From Burkholderiales bacterium (GTDB lineage: Bacteria > Pseudomonadota > Gammaproteobacteria > Burkholderiales > Burkholderiaceae_C), in assembly GCA_016703325.1 (NCBI GenBank), contig JADJCH010000062.1, positions 1 to 64,000 of the forward strand: a stretch of 64,000 nucleotides of DNA. The letters are read 5' to 3'. Each line of letters opens with the position of its first letter. Position 1 is the stretch's first letter. The position numbers and the translations under genes are program-made. Below the pieces are notes generated by a model, which saw nothing but the letters and a program-made list of their open reading frames with translations, was not told the origin of the DNA and ran no database searches. Below are positions 8,428 through 16,746 of the stretch, piece by piece.

Positions 8428-9318
8428 TCAGAAGATGGTCTCGTGGAGCACCTTCAACAGGTACTGGCCGTAACCGTTCTTGAGCATCGGCTGGGCCAGC
8501 CGCTCCAGCTGGCTGGCATCGATCCAGCGCTGGCGGAAGGCGATCTCCTCCAGGCAGGCCACCTTCAGGCCCTGGCGCTTCTCCAGTGTGGCGATGAACT
8601 GGCTGGCCTCCATGAGGCTGTCGTGGGTGCCGGTGTCCAGCCAGGCGTAACCGCGGCCCATGATCTCCACATTCAGCTGCCCCTGGCGCAGGTAGGTGGC
8701 GTTGACATCGGTGATCTCCAGCTCGCCTCGCGCGCTGGGCCGGATGTTCGCGGCGATGTCGCAGACCTGTTCGTCGTAGAAGTACAGGCCGGTGACCGCG
8801 TAGTTGCTCTTGGGCGCCTGGGGCTTTTCTTCGATGGACTGGGCGCGCTTGGCCGCGTCGAAGGCCACCACACCATAACGCTCGGGGTCGTGTACGTGGT
8901 AGGCAAACACGCTGGCACCCGTGGTCTGGCTGTCTGCGTGTTTGAGCAGGGCCTGCAGGTCGTGGCCGTGGAAGATGTTGTCGCCCAGCACCAGCGCGCT
9001 GGGTGCCCCGCCGACGTGATGGCGCCCGAGGATGAAGGCCTGCGCCAGCCCGTCCGGACTGGGCTGCACGCAGTAGCTCAGGTTCAGTCCCCAGCGGCTG
9101 CCGTCGCCCAGCAGGGACTCGAAGCGCGGCGTGTCCTGCGGGGTGGAAATGACGAGGATGTCGCGGATGCCCGCCAGCATCAGGGTGCTCAGCGGGTAGT
9201 AGACCATCGGCTTGTCGTACACCGGCAGCAGCTGCTTGCTGATGGCCAGGGTGGCCGGGTGCAGCCGGGTGCCGGAACCGCCGGCGAGGATGATGCCCTT
9301 GCGGGCGGGCTTGTTCAT
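8428..9318 (-). CDS. rfbA: Glucose-1-phosphate thymidylyltransferase
   Basis: The first enzyme of the dTDP-rhamnose pathway, making dTDP-glucose from dTTP and glucose-1-phosphate. The 296-residue product opens with KGIILAGGSGTRLHP, the nucleotidyltransferase loop with Arg and Asp/Lys contacts, and has VYDKPMVYYPLSTLMLAGI and LGDNIFHG in the expected places. The start at 9318 is chosen because an AGGAGG sits about 6 nt upstream. A longer in-frame version from 9384 would run into rfbD and lacks a ribosome-binding site. The 46-bp gap to rfbD holds three exact TGGATGCG copies. Confidence 0.95.
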   Translation of the reverse strand: MNKPARKGIILAGGSGTRLHPATLAISKQLLPVYDKPMVYYPLSTLMLAGIRDILVISTPQDTPRFESLLGDGSRWGLNLSYCVQPSPDGLAQAFILGRHHVGGAPSALVLGDNIFHGHDLQALLKHADSQTTGASVFAYHVHDPERYGVVAFDAAKRAQSIEEKPQAPKSNYAVTGLYFYDEQVCDIAANIRPSARGELEITDVNATYLRQGQLNVEIMGRGYAWLDTGTHDSLMEASQFIATLEKRQGLKVACLEEIAFRQRWIDASQLERLAQPMLKNGYGQYLLKVLHETIF

Positions 9319-9327
9319 GCTTCCTCC

Positions 9328-9351
9328 TGGATGCGTGGATGCGTGGATGCG
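9328..9351. repeat. Three tandem TGGATGCG octamers upstream of rfbA
   Basis: Three exact 8-bp copies lie end to end in the gap between rfbD and rfbA, just upstream of the rfbA Shine-Dalgarno sequence. Copy-number change by slippage would alter the rfbD-rfbA spacing without touching either protein. Confidence 0.8.
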
Positions 9352-9364
9352 GTGCGGCGGATCG

Positions 9365-10276
9365 TCAGACGCCGAGGACCTCACGGAGCATGCGCTCCAC
9401 GCCGGTCTGCCAGGGCGGCAGCACCAGGCCGAAGGTGTCGCTCAGCTTGGCGCTGCTCAGGCGCGAGTTGTGTGGCCGCCGGGCCGGTGTCGGAAAGGCG
9501 CTGGTGGGCACGGGGTCCACGGACTGGACCTTCAGGGTCTGGCCGAGGGACCGGGCGAAGTCGATGACGCGGCAGGCGTAGCCATGCCAGCTGGTCTGGC
9601 CGGCAGCCACAGCGTGGTAGGTGCCGGCCAGTGCGGCGCCGCGCCCCCCGGGCCGGGTGACTTCGCGCAGCAGGTGGGCACTGAGGTCGGCCAGCAGGTC
9701 GGCCCCGGTGGGCGCGCCGATCTGGTCGTCGATGACGGTGAGGCGCTCGCGCTCGGCCGCCAGCCGCAGCATGGTCTTGGCGAAGTTGCCACCCCGCGCC
9801 CCATACACCCAGCTGGTGCGCAGGATGAGGTGGTGGCAGCCGCTGGCTCGAATGAGCTCCTCACCTTCGAGTTTGGTGGCGCCGTAGACGCTCAGGGGGC
9901 CGGTGGGGGCGTCTTCCCCACGGGGCTCGCTGCCGCTGCCGTCGAAGACGTAGTCGGTGCTGTAGTGCAGCAGCCAGGCGCCGCTGCGCGCGGCGTGGTC
10001 GGCCAGCACGCCCACGCTGGTGGCGTTGAGCAGGCGGGCCAACTCGGGCTCGCTCTCGGCGCGATCGACGGCGGTGTGGGCTGCGGCGTTGACGATGACC
10101 TGCGGGCGGATCTGCTCCAGCAGGTCCACCAGGGCAGCGGGCTGGCTGAAGTCGGCAGCAGGGTTGGTGCTGCGGTCCAGGGCGATGAGTTCGCCCAGGG
10201 GCAGCAGGGCACGCTGCAGTTCCCAGCCGACCTGGCCAGTGCAGCCCAGCAGCAGGATGCGCGGCGGGGGGTTCAT
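9365..10276 (-). CDS. rfbD: dTDP-4-dehydrorhamnose reductase
   Basis: The final step of dTDP-L-rhamnose synthesis: NAD(P)H reduction of dTDP-4-keto-rhamnose. The 303-residue product begins PPRILLLGCTGQVGWELQ, with the Rossmann GxxGxxG, and carries HYSTDYVFDG plus the YGATKLEGE catalytic Tyr/Lys motif. The ATG at 10276 overlaps the rfbB stop (ATGA), implying translational coupling. A longer upstream extension overlaps rfbB and was not used. Confidence 0.95.
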   Translation of the reverse strand: MNPPPRILLLGCTGQVGWELQRALLPLGELIALDRSTNPAADFSQPAALVDLLEQIRPQVIVNAAAHTAVDRAESEPELARLLNATSVGVLADHAARSGAWLLHYSTDYVFDGSGSEPRGEDAPTGPLSVYGATKLEGEELIRASGCHHLILRTSWVYGARGGNFAKTMLRLAAERERLTVIDDQIGAPTGADLLADLSAHLLREVTRPGGRGAALAGTYHAVAAGQTSWHGYACRVIDFARSLGQTLKVQSVDPVPTSAFPTPARRPHNSRLSSAKLSDTFGLVLPPWQTGVERMLREVLGV

Positions 10277-11346
10277 GCCGTTGCAGCCTGGGCGCCGTAC
10301 TGCCGATCCAGCCAGTCGCGGTAGCTGCCGTTCTGGACGTCGGCCACCCAGTCGGGATGGTCCAGGTACCACTGCACCGTTTTGCGGATGCCGGTGTCGA
10401 AGGTTTCTGCAGGGCGCCAGCCCAGTTCGCGCTCGATCTTGCGGGCGTCGATGGCGTAGCGGCGGTCGTGGCCGGGGCGGTCGGTGACGTAGGTGATCAG
10501 GCGGCTGTAGGGGCCGGCCGAATCGGGGCGCAGTTCGTCCAGCAGGGCGCAGACCGTGCGCACGATGTCGATGTTGGCCTTTTCGTTCCAGCCGCCGATG
10601 TTGTAGGTTTCGCCCAGGCGGCCACGCTCGAGCACGGCGCGGATGCCCGAGCAGTGGTCCTTGACATAGAGCCAGTCGCGGATCTGCTGGCCGTCACCGT
10701 AGACCGGCAGGGCTTTGCCGGCCAGGGCGTTGACGATCATCAGCGGGATGAGTTTTTCCGGGAAGTGGTAGGGCCCGTAGTTGTTGGAGCAGTTGGTGGT
10801 CACCACCGGCAGGCCGTAGGTGTGGTGCCAGGCGCGCACCAAATGATCGCTGGCGGCCTTGCTGGCCGAGTACGGGCTGTTGGGCTCGTAGGGATTCGTC
10901 TCCGCAAAGGGCGGGTCGTCGGCCTTCAGGGAGCCGTACACCTCGTCGGTGGAGACGTGGTGGAAGCGGAAGGCGGCCTTGTCGTCGGCAGCCAGGGCGC
11001 TCCAATGGGCGCGGGCGGCCTCGAGCAGGGTGTAGGTGCCTTCGATGTTGGTGCGCATGAAGGCGCCCGGGCCATGGATGGAGCGGTCGACGTGACTCTC
11101 CGCGGCGAAGTGAACGATGGCGCGCGGGCGGTGTTCGGCCAGCAGGCGGTCGATCAGGGCGCGGTCGCAGATGTCGCCGTGCACGAACACATGGCGGGCG
11201 TCGCCTTGAAGGCAAGCCAGGTTGGCCAGGTTGCCGGCGTAGGTCAACGCATCCAGGTTGACCACCGGCTCGTCGCTGTTCGCGAGCCAGTCCAGCACGA
11301 AGTTGCTGCCGATGAAGCCGGCGCCGCCGGTGACAAGCAATGACAT
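10273..11346 (-). CDS. rfbB: dTDP-glucose 4,6-dehydratase
   Basis: Converts dTDP-glucose to dTDP-4-keto-6-deoxyglucose with tightly bound NAD. The 357-residue product starts MSLLVTGGAGFIGSNFV, has the HVSTDEVYGSL active-site Asp/Glu segment and YSASKAASDHLVRAW with the catalytic Tyr/Lys, and NNYGPYHFPEKLIPL. The start at 11346 places the Rossmann fold at the N-terminus, as in the family. It is the first gene of rfbBDAC. Upstream on the minus strand is the divergent region shared with the sugar-phosphate transferase gene. TATGGT (11388-11393) with TTGTGC (11411-11416) at 17-bp spacing is a possible but weak promoter. Confidence 0.95.
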   Translation of the reverse strand: MSLLVTGGAGFIGSNFVLDWLANSDEPVVNLDALTYAGNLANLACLQGDARHVFVHGDICDRALIDRLLAEHRPRAIVHFAAESHVDRSIHGPGAFMRTNIEGTYTLLEAARAHWSALAADDKAAFRFHHVSTDEVYGSLKADDPPFAETNPYEPNSPYSASKAASDHLVRAWHHTYGLPVVTTNCSNNYGPYHFPEKLIPLMIVNALAGKALPVYGDGQQIRDWLYVKDHCSGIRAVLERGRLGETYNIGGWNEKANIDIVRTVCALLDELRPDSAGPYSRLITYVTDRPGHDRRYAIDARKIERELGWRPAETFDTGIRKTVQWYLDHPDWVADVQNGSYRDWLDRQYGAQAATA

Positions 11347-11578
11347 TGTGTGAGGAATCGAAGTCAGTACACGCGGTCTGCAATGGACCATAGGAAGTCA
11401 CTATAGACGCGCACAACGACGACCGCCCCAGAACGATGCGGTGCCTCCAGTGCAAGGAAGCCATGTGTCGCTACAAAGTTTGCTGCAATGCGACAATCAC
11501 GCGTGACATATTTGCTTGCGGAGCAGCACTGGATTCGCGAATGATCGCATCGCCCGCAATCGCCCGAGCGCTCCGCCC

Positions 11579-12715
11579 ATGATCTTTTTCTTCATTTCTC
11601 TGCTGGTCGCCTCGATCGCAACCCTGCTGATCGTCAGGTCATCGCCGCACCACGCTCACCTCTCAGGTGACACCGACAAGTCGGCACCGCAGAAGTTTCA
11701 TGCCCGGGTGGTGCCGCGCATCGGTGGAGTGGGCATTGCGGCGGGCATGATCGTCGGACTGGCCTGGGCAGGTCGTGACCTGCAAGGACCTGATCTGTGG
11801 AAGCTGATCGGACTGGCGGTCAGTGCTTCGGTGGCCTTTGCGGCGGGCCTCATCGAAGATTTCACCAAACGGGTCACCCCCAGCCAGCGGCTGCTTGCAG
11901 TGGTGGTCGCAGCTTCGTTGGCGATGTGGCTGGCCGGCAGCCAGATCACGCGCGCAGACATGGACTGGCTGGATGGTCTGCTTGCCATCGCGGGCGTATC
12001 CGCGGCGCTGACCCTTCTGGGCGTTGCAGGGGTGGCCAATTCGATCAACATCATCGACGGCTTCAACGGGCTGGCCTCAATGTGTGTGGCCATCATGCTG
12101 GCGGCTTTGGCCTATGTTGCCTATCAGGTGGGCGACGAACTCATCTTTTTGTGCGCCATGGTGGGGCTGGGTGCGGTGCTCGGGTTCTTCATGTGGAACT
12201 ACCCGTTCGGGTTGGTGTTCCTGGGCGACGGTGGTGCCTACTTCATGGGCTTCTGGGTGGCGGAACTCGGCATCCTGCTGATCCAGCGGAATGAAGGGGT
12301 GTCTCCTCTGTTTCCCTTGTTGCTGTGCATCTACCCAGTGTTCGAAACGGTATTCTCGATGTACCGCCGCAAGGTGGTCCGTGGTCACCCGATTGGCCAA
12401 CCCGATGCCACACACCTGCACAGCCTGATCTACCGCAGGTTGATGCGTTGGGCCGTTGGACACCGCGATGCAGCCACCCTGCTGCGCCGCAATTCGATGA
12501 CATCGCCCTACCTGTGGCTCGTTTGCTCCCTCTCTGTCGTTCCTGCAGTGCTTTGCTGGGATGACACGGAGCTGCTGGGAGCCTGCTGCATAGGCTTCTG
12601 TCTCGTCTATGTCGCCCTTTACCGGGCCATCGTGCGGTTCCGGACACCCCGCGTGTTGGTCCGCCGCAGTGCACATTGGCAGCCCAGGGCCGTGAGTTCG
12701 GATTCCGCGGGATAA
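11579..12715 (+). CDS. WecA/MraY-family undecaprenyl-phosphate sugar-1-phosphate transferase
   Basis: A polytopic inner-membrane glycosyltransferase of family 4 that loads the first sugar-1-phosphate onto undecaprenyl phosphate. The 378-residue product has about ten hydrophobic segments. It carries the family signatures HARVVPRIGGVGI near residue 41, VANSINIIDGFNGLASM with the catalytic Asp region near 155, and LGDGGAYFMGFW near 215. The start MIFFFISLL at 11579 puts the first transmembrane helix at the N-terminus; an earlier ATG at 11516 would add 21 non-hydrophobic residues. It is divergent from rfbBDAC and probably starts the polysaccharide built from those nucleotide sugars. The exact sugar cannot be assigned. 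Confidence 0.88.
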   Translation: MIFFFISLLVASIATLLIVRSSPHHAHLSGDTDKSAPQKFHARVVPRIGGVGIAAGMIVGLAWAGRDLQGPDLWKLIGLAVSASVAFAAGLIEDFTKRVTPSQRLLAVVVAASLAMWLAGSQITRADMDWLDGLLAIAGVSAALTLLGVAGVANSINIIDGFNGLASMCVAIMLAALAYVAYQVGDELIFLCAMVGLGAVLGFFMWNYPFGLVFLGDGGAYFMGFWVAELGILLIQRNEGVSPLFPLLLCIYPVFETVFSMYRRKVVRGHPIGQPDATHLHSLIYRRLMRWAVGHRDAATLLRRNSMTSPYLWLVCSLSVVPAVLCWDDTELLGACCIGFCLVYVALYRAIVRFRTPRVLVRRSAHWQPRAVSSDSAG

Positions 12716-12722
12716 TCCGCGT

Positions 12723-14195
12723 GTGATAGAAGAATCTCCCAGCGCTGCAGACGCCGCCCCACCTGCCCGTTTCGACTCCCTGGCCCTGGACCCGAAGCTG
12801 CTTCGTGCAGTGACGGATGCCGGCTACCAGTTCATGACTCCCATCCAGGCCAAGGCGATCCCGATCGTCCTGGCCGGCAAGGACGTGATGGGGGCCGCAC
12901 AGACCGGCACCGGCAAGACGGCCGCGTTCTCCCTGCCCCTGCTCCAGCGCATGCTGGGCCACGAAAACGGCAGTGCGTCTCCCGCACGCCATCCGGTGCG
13001 GGCACTGGTCCTGGCACCCACGCGGGAGTTGGCCGACCAGGTGGCCGCCAACGTGCGCAGCTACGCCAAACACTCGCAACTGCGGGTGGCCTGTGTGTTC
13101 GGCGGCATCGACATGGCCCCTCAGACGGCCGAACTCAAGCGCGGCGTCGAGGTGCTCATCGCTACCCCCGGCCGGCTGCTGGACCACATCCAGGCCAAGA
13201 ACTGCCAGCTCAACCAGGTCGAGTATGTGGTGCTGGACGAAGCCGATCGGATGCTCGACATCGGCTTCCTGCCGGACCTGCAGCGCATCCTCAGCTACCT
13301 GCCCAAGAGTCGCCAGACCCTGCTGTTCTCGGCCACCTTCTCGACGGAAATCAAGCGCCTGGCGCAGAGTTACCTCCAGCAGCCCGAACTGGTGGAAGTG
13401 GCGCGCCCCAACGCCACCGCATCGACGGTGGAGCAGCGCTTCTACAGCGTCTCGGACGATGACAAGCGGCGGGCGGTGCGCCATGTGTTGCGCGAGCGCT
13501 CCCTCAGCCAAGCCATCGTCTTCGTCAACTCCAAACTGGGTGCCGCCCGACTGGCCCGCTCCTTCGAGCGGGACGGACTGAACACCGCCGCACTGCATGG
13601 CGACAAGTCCCAGGACGAACGGCTCAAGGCCCTGGATGCCTTCAAGCGTGGTGAGGTGGACCTGCTGGTGGCCACCGACGTTGCCGCCCGCGGCTTGGAC
13701 ATTGCCGATCTGCCGGCGGTTTTCAACTTCGACATCCCGTTCAATGCGGAGGACTACGTCCATCGCATCGGTCGCACCGGCCGGGCAGGCGCCTCTGGTC
13801 TCGCCGTGTCCCTCGTCACCCGCGACGACAGCCGGCTGGTGGCCGACATCGAGAAGCTGATCCGACGCAAGATCGACCTGGAAGCGCTGGAACTCGACAG
13901 CGACCGCCCACCGCGCAGGCGCCGGGACGAGGGTTGGCAAGATGAAGGCCGCCGGGATGACGAGCGCTCACCCGCTGCGCAGGCCGCCGAGTACCGCCCC
14001 CGGCGCAGCCCTGAAGCTGCGCGGGCCGCGGACCCGTTCTTTGACCGTCCCTACGAGGCCGACCCGAACGCCGAGCCGACCTGGGAAAATGCAACGGCAG
14101 CCACCCCACCGGCCGCCAGCCGCTCCTCGCTCTCGCGTTTCATCAAACCCAAGCGCAAGGTGGCCACCCTGCTGGGTGGCAAAGTGCCGGTCTGA
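12723..14195 (+). CDS. rhlE: DEAD-box ATP-dependent RNA helicase, RhlE type
   Basis: An RNA-unwinding ATPase probably active in ribosome assembly or RNA decay. The 490-residue protein has the Q motif FDSLALDP...GYQFMTPIQ, the Walker A AQTGTGKTAAF near residue 58, PTRELADQV, VLDEADRMLD, SATFS, and the helicase C motifs ATDVAARGLDI and HRIGRTGRAG. After about residue 385 comes a basic, Arg/Asp-rich and Pro/Ala-rich tail typical of RhlE, ending in SLSRFIKPKRK. Translation starts at a GTG 7 nt after the previous stop. Confidence 0.92.
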   Translation: MIEESPSAADAAPPARFDSLALDPKLLRAVTDAGYQFMTPIQAKAIPIVLAGKDVMGAAQTGTGKTAAFSLPLLQRMLGHENGSASPARHPVRALVLAPTRELADQVAANVRSYAKHSQLRVACVFGGIDMAPQTAELKRGVEVLIATPGRLLDHIQAKNCQLNQVEYVVLDEADRMLDIGFLPDLQRILSYLPKSRQTLLFSATFSTEIKRLAQSYLQQPELVEVARPNATASTVEQRFYSVSDDDKRRAVRHVLRERSLSQAIVFVNSKLGAARLARSFERDGLNTAALHGDKSQDERLKALDAFKRGEVDLLVATDVAARGLDIADLPAVFNFDIPFNAEDYVHRIGRTGRAGASGLAVSLVTRDDSRLVADIEKLIRRKIDLEALELDSDRPPRRRRDEGWQDEGRRDDERSPAAQAAEYRPRRSPEAARAADPFFDRPYEADPNAEPTWENATAATPPAASRSSLSRFIKPKRKVATLLGGKVPV

Positions 14196-14216
14196 CTGCG
14201 ATCTGACCCAGGCCGC

Positions 14217-15650
14217 TCAGCTCGCCAGGAACAGGAAAACCGCCGGCACGTCGTCCGGCAAGGTGGGTTTCGATGCCCGCCAGCCGGCCACCGTGTCGCT
14301 GCGGATCGACTCCTGCGGCAAGGTCAAACCGCAGCCGACGCTCAGCCAGGTCTGCGAATGCAGACCGGCGAGCAGCGCCTCCAGCATCACACGGTTGCGG
14401 TAGGGCGTTTCGATCAGAAACTGGGTCTGTTGGAAGCGCCTGGAATGCGCCTCCAATTCGCGCAACTTCTGGGCTCGCTGCCCGGCATCGGTGGGCAGGT
14501 AGCCCACAAAAGCGAAGCTCTGGCCATTCAGGCCCGACGCGGACAGCGCCATCAACAAGGACGACGGCCCTGGCAGTGGCCGCACCCGCAGCCCCATGGC
14601 ATGAGCTGCGGCGACCAGTTGTGCCCCGGGATCCGCAATCGCCGGCAGCCCGGCATCCGACAGCAGGCCGATGTCATGCCCCCGGCTCGCCGGCTCGAGC
14701 AGCCTGCGCCATTCAGCGGCCCCGATGCCACCCGCTGCGCCTTTGCGGGGCCGCGGCAATTCGACCACCGACAAGGACTGCAGAGGCTGGGCCAGCGGTG
14801 TGGTTTCATGGACCCGCTTGAGCCACAGGCGGGCGGCCTTGGCGTTTTCGACCACCCAGTGGGCGACGCCCGCGGCACGCTGCAGCACACCCGGAGCGAT
14901 CCCTTCCGTGAGAGCCGGCCACTGTCCTGAAGGTGGGGGACAACCCAAGTCCAGCGTGTTCGGAAAAAGCCACAACTGCCCCAGCGGTTGGACGGACTCC
15001 TGTGCATGCGCCACGGTCAGACAGCCTCCCCGCAGCGCAAGCCGGGCCAGCAGGTCAAAGCCTGCGGCCTCCAGCAACTCACGGGTGGCGATCAACGGCA
15101 AGCCAATCAGGGCGGTCGGATCGTCGCTGCGAATCGAGCGCAGCAGACCGATACCCAGCCCTTCGCACTTGGCGGAGCCTGCACAGTCGTAGGGGCGCTC
15201 AAGTCGGAGGTAGGTTTCGATCTCCTCCTCCCGCAAGACGCGGAATTCCACCTCGACCACCACGCGGCGCAGCCCGAACGCCCCCTCCAGACCCCGGACC
15301 ACCGCCACAGCGGTGTGAAAGCGCACACAGCGCCCACTCATGCGGCGCAACTGCGCCACCGCACGCTCGTGGGTACCGGGTTTGCCGATCGCCTCGCCAT
15401 CGAGTTCGGCCACCTGATCCGAGCCAATCACCCAGGCCTGTGGCCGATCCAGCGCCACAGCCCGGGCCTTGGCCAGAGCCAGTCGCTCGGACATCTGGGC
15501 AGGTGCCTCACCCTCCAGAGCGGCTTCATCCACCTGCGGGGAGCAAACGTCAAAAGGCAACCTCAGACGCTCCAGCAGTTCCCTTCTGTAGCGGGAAGAG
15601 GAGGCAAGGATCAGATCAGGTGATGACAAGAGCAACTCCATCGGCGCCAC
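14217..15650 (-). CDS. Maf/YceF-type nucleotide pyrophosphatase fused in frame to an RsmI-like SAM methyltransferase
   Basis: Residues 1-209 are a complete Maf-type pyrophosphatase: LILASSSRYRRELL at 13-26, the catalytic Asp in WVIGSDQVAELDG (D78), IGKPG at 88-92, and the YceF-subtype CAGSAKCEGLGI at 156-167, which in E. coli YceF goes with m7GTP hydrolysis. Residues from about 213 form a tetrapyrrole-methylase-fold protein like the RsmI-related enzymes of Burkholderiales: GLLSDAGLPAIADPGA, LPGPSSLLMALSASGLNGQSFAFVGYLP, and FLIETPYRNRVMLEALL. In related genomes these are usually two genes. Here no stop separates them, but GGAGG at 15025-15029 followed 10 nt later by an in-frame GTG at 15014 looks like the old start of the second gene. 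The cell could make both a fusion and a free methyltransferase. A sequencing frameshift at the junction is the main alternative. Confidence 0.85.
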   Translation of the reverse strand: MAPMELLLSSPDLILASSSRYRRELLERLRLPFDVCSPQVDEAALEGEAPAQMSERLALAKARAVALDRPQAWVIGSDQVAELDGEAIGKPGTHERAVAQLRRMSGRCVRFHTAVAVVRGLEGAFGLRRVVVEVEFRVLREEEIETYLRLERPYDCAGSAKCEGLGIGLLRSIRSDDPTALIGLPLIATRELLEAAGFDLLARLALRGGCLTVAHAQESVQPLGQLWLFPNTLDLGCPPPSGQWPALTEGIAPGVLQRAAGVAHWVVENAKAARLWLKRVHETTPLAQPLQSLSVVELPRPRKGAAGGIGAAEWRRLLEPASRGHDIGLLSDAGLPAIADPGAQLVAAAHAMGLRVRPLPGPSSLLMALSASGLNGQSFAFVGYLPTDAGQRAQKLRELEAHSRRFQQTQFLIETPYRNRVMLEALLAGLHSQTWLSVGCGLTLPQESIRSDTVAGWRASKPTLPDDVPAVFLFLAS

Positions 15651-15732
15651 AGCGCCTGCAGTTCAATGCGCCATTGTTCCATCCCATTGCTCGAACGGGC
15701 CCTCCCGGCCGCCGCGCCTCTACACTTCTCCC

Positions 15733-16338
15733 ATGAGGAAAAAAGCCTTCCATCCGAAGCACTTGGACATCGAAGCCTTCTGCCGCGCCGGCGAAACCCT
15801 TTCGGGTCAGAGCAGACTGGAGGAGTTCGAACGCCTGCTGGAGCCGCAGCCGGAGGCCGGGCCCGACACGACCGTCTCGGCATCCCCAGCGACGGTGCAC
15901 TGGTCGGTCGCAGGCGAATGGCGCAGCGATCAACCCCAAGCCGGCGCCTGGTTGCACCTGGATGCCCAGACCAGCGTCCCTCGCACCTGCCAGCGCTGCC
16001 TTCAACCGATGACCGTTGACCTTCAGGTTGATCGATCCTTCCGGTTTGTGGAAACGGAATCGCTGGCGGCCGACCTCGACGAGGACAGCGAAGACGACAT
16101 CCTCGTCGCCAGCCGCAACTTCAACCTGCTGGAGTTGATCGAGGATGAACTGTTGATGGACTTGCCGATCGTGCCGATGCACGACGACTGCGAAGCCATC
16201 CCGATCTCGGCGTCCACTGCGAACCCCACTGCCCCACTCGAGCCACATCCCCCCGACACCGATCACCCCAACCCGTTCGCGGTTCTCCAGTCGCTGGCCG
16301 GACGTGTTCGCAAAGGCGATCCGGACCCGCTGTCATGA
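15733..16338 (+). CDS. yceD: YceD family 23S rRNA accumulation protein (DUF177)
   Basis: A 201-residue protein of the DUF177/YceD family, linked in E. coli and plants to 23S rRNA accumulation. The CQRC motif (C86, C89 in RTCQRCLQPMTV) is followed by an acidic stretch (ESLAADLDEDSEDDI) and the conserved LLELIEDELLMDLPIVPMHDDC. The neighbouring rpmF downstream is the standard arrangement. TACACT at 15721-15726 is a possible -10 box only 6 nt before the ATG, but no matching -35 is seen. It is divergent from the Maf fusion. Confidence 0.9.
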   Translation: MRKKAFHPKHLDIEAFCRAGETLSGQSRLEEFERLLEPQPEAGPDTTVSASPATVHWSVAGEWRSDQPQAGAWLHLDAQTSVPRTCQRCLQPMTVDLQVDRSFRFVETESLAADLDEDSEDDILVASRNFNLLELIEDELLMDLPIVPMHDDCEAIPISASTANPTAPLEPHPPDTDHPNPFAVLQSLAGRVRKGDPDPLS

Positions 16339-16366
16339 CACCCTGACCCTGCACCCACAGAGGAAC

Positions 16367-16396
16367 TTGGCTTCGGATTCTTCGCCATGCTAGAAT
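16367..16396 (+). promoter_or_regulatory. Candidate sigma-70 promoter for rpmF
   Basis: TTGGCT (16367-16372) and TAGAAT (16391-16396) are separated by 18 bp, 37 bp ahead of the rpmF ATG. It would let rpmF-plsX-fab genes be expressed apart from yceD. Confidence 0.55.
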
Positions 16397-16433
16397 CGAA
16401 AGCTTTTCCAGCCGGAAATCCCAGGAGTCCGTC

Positions 16434-16616
16434 ATGGCCGTCCAGCAAAACAAGAAGTCGCCCTCGAAGCGGGGCATGCATCGTTCCCACAACGCGTTGA
16501 CCCAGCCGGGTACCGCGGTGGAGTCCACCACGGGTGAAGTGCATCTGCGCCACCACATCAGCCCGACCGGTTTTTACCGCGGTCGCAAGGTACTGAAGAC
16601 CAAGGCCGACGCCTGA
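16434..16616 (+). CDS. rpmF: 50S ribosomal protein L32
   Basis: A 60-residue basic ribosomal protein of the large subunit. It begins MAVQQNKKSPSKRGMHRSHN, the strongly conserved L32 start, and ends HHISPTGFYRGRKVLK. The bacterial gene is nearly always found between yceD and plsX, as here, which ties ribosome supply to fatty acid synthesis. The zinc-binding cysteines of some L32 proteins are absent, making this the zinc-free form. Confidence 0.97.
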   Translation: MAVQQNKKSPSKRGMHRSHNALTQPGTAVESTTGEVHLRHHISPTGFYRGRKVLKTKADA

Positions 16617-16746
16617 CCGTCTTGTTTCGTTGGTTCGGGGCGCCGCCTCGATCGAGCCGCCGGGTCTGTTCAGGGCTTTGCGGATCTCCTGGCGCCAGAC
16701 CTGGCAGGTCGAGCCGGGACTCGCTGTGACCCGGAATGCGAGGGCT

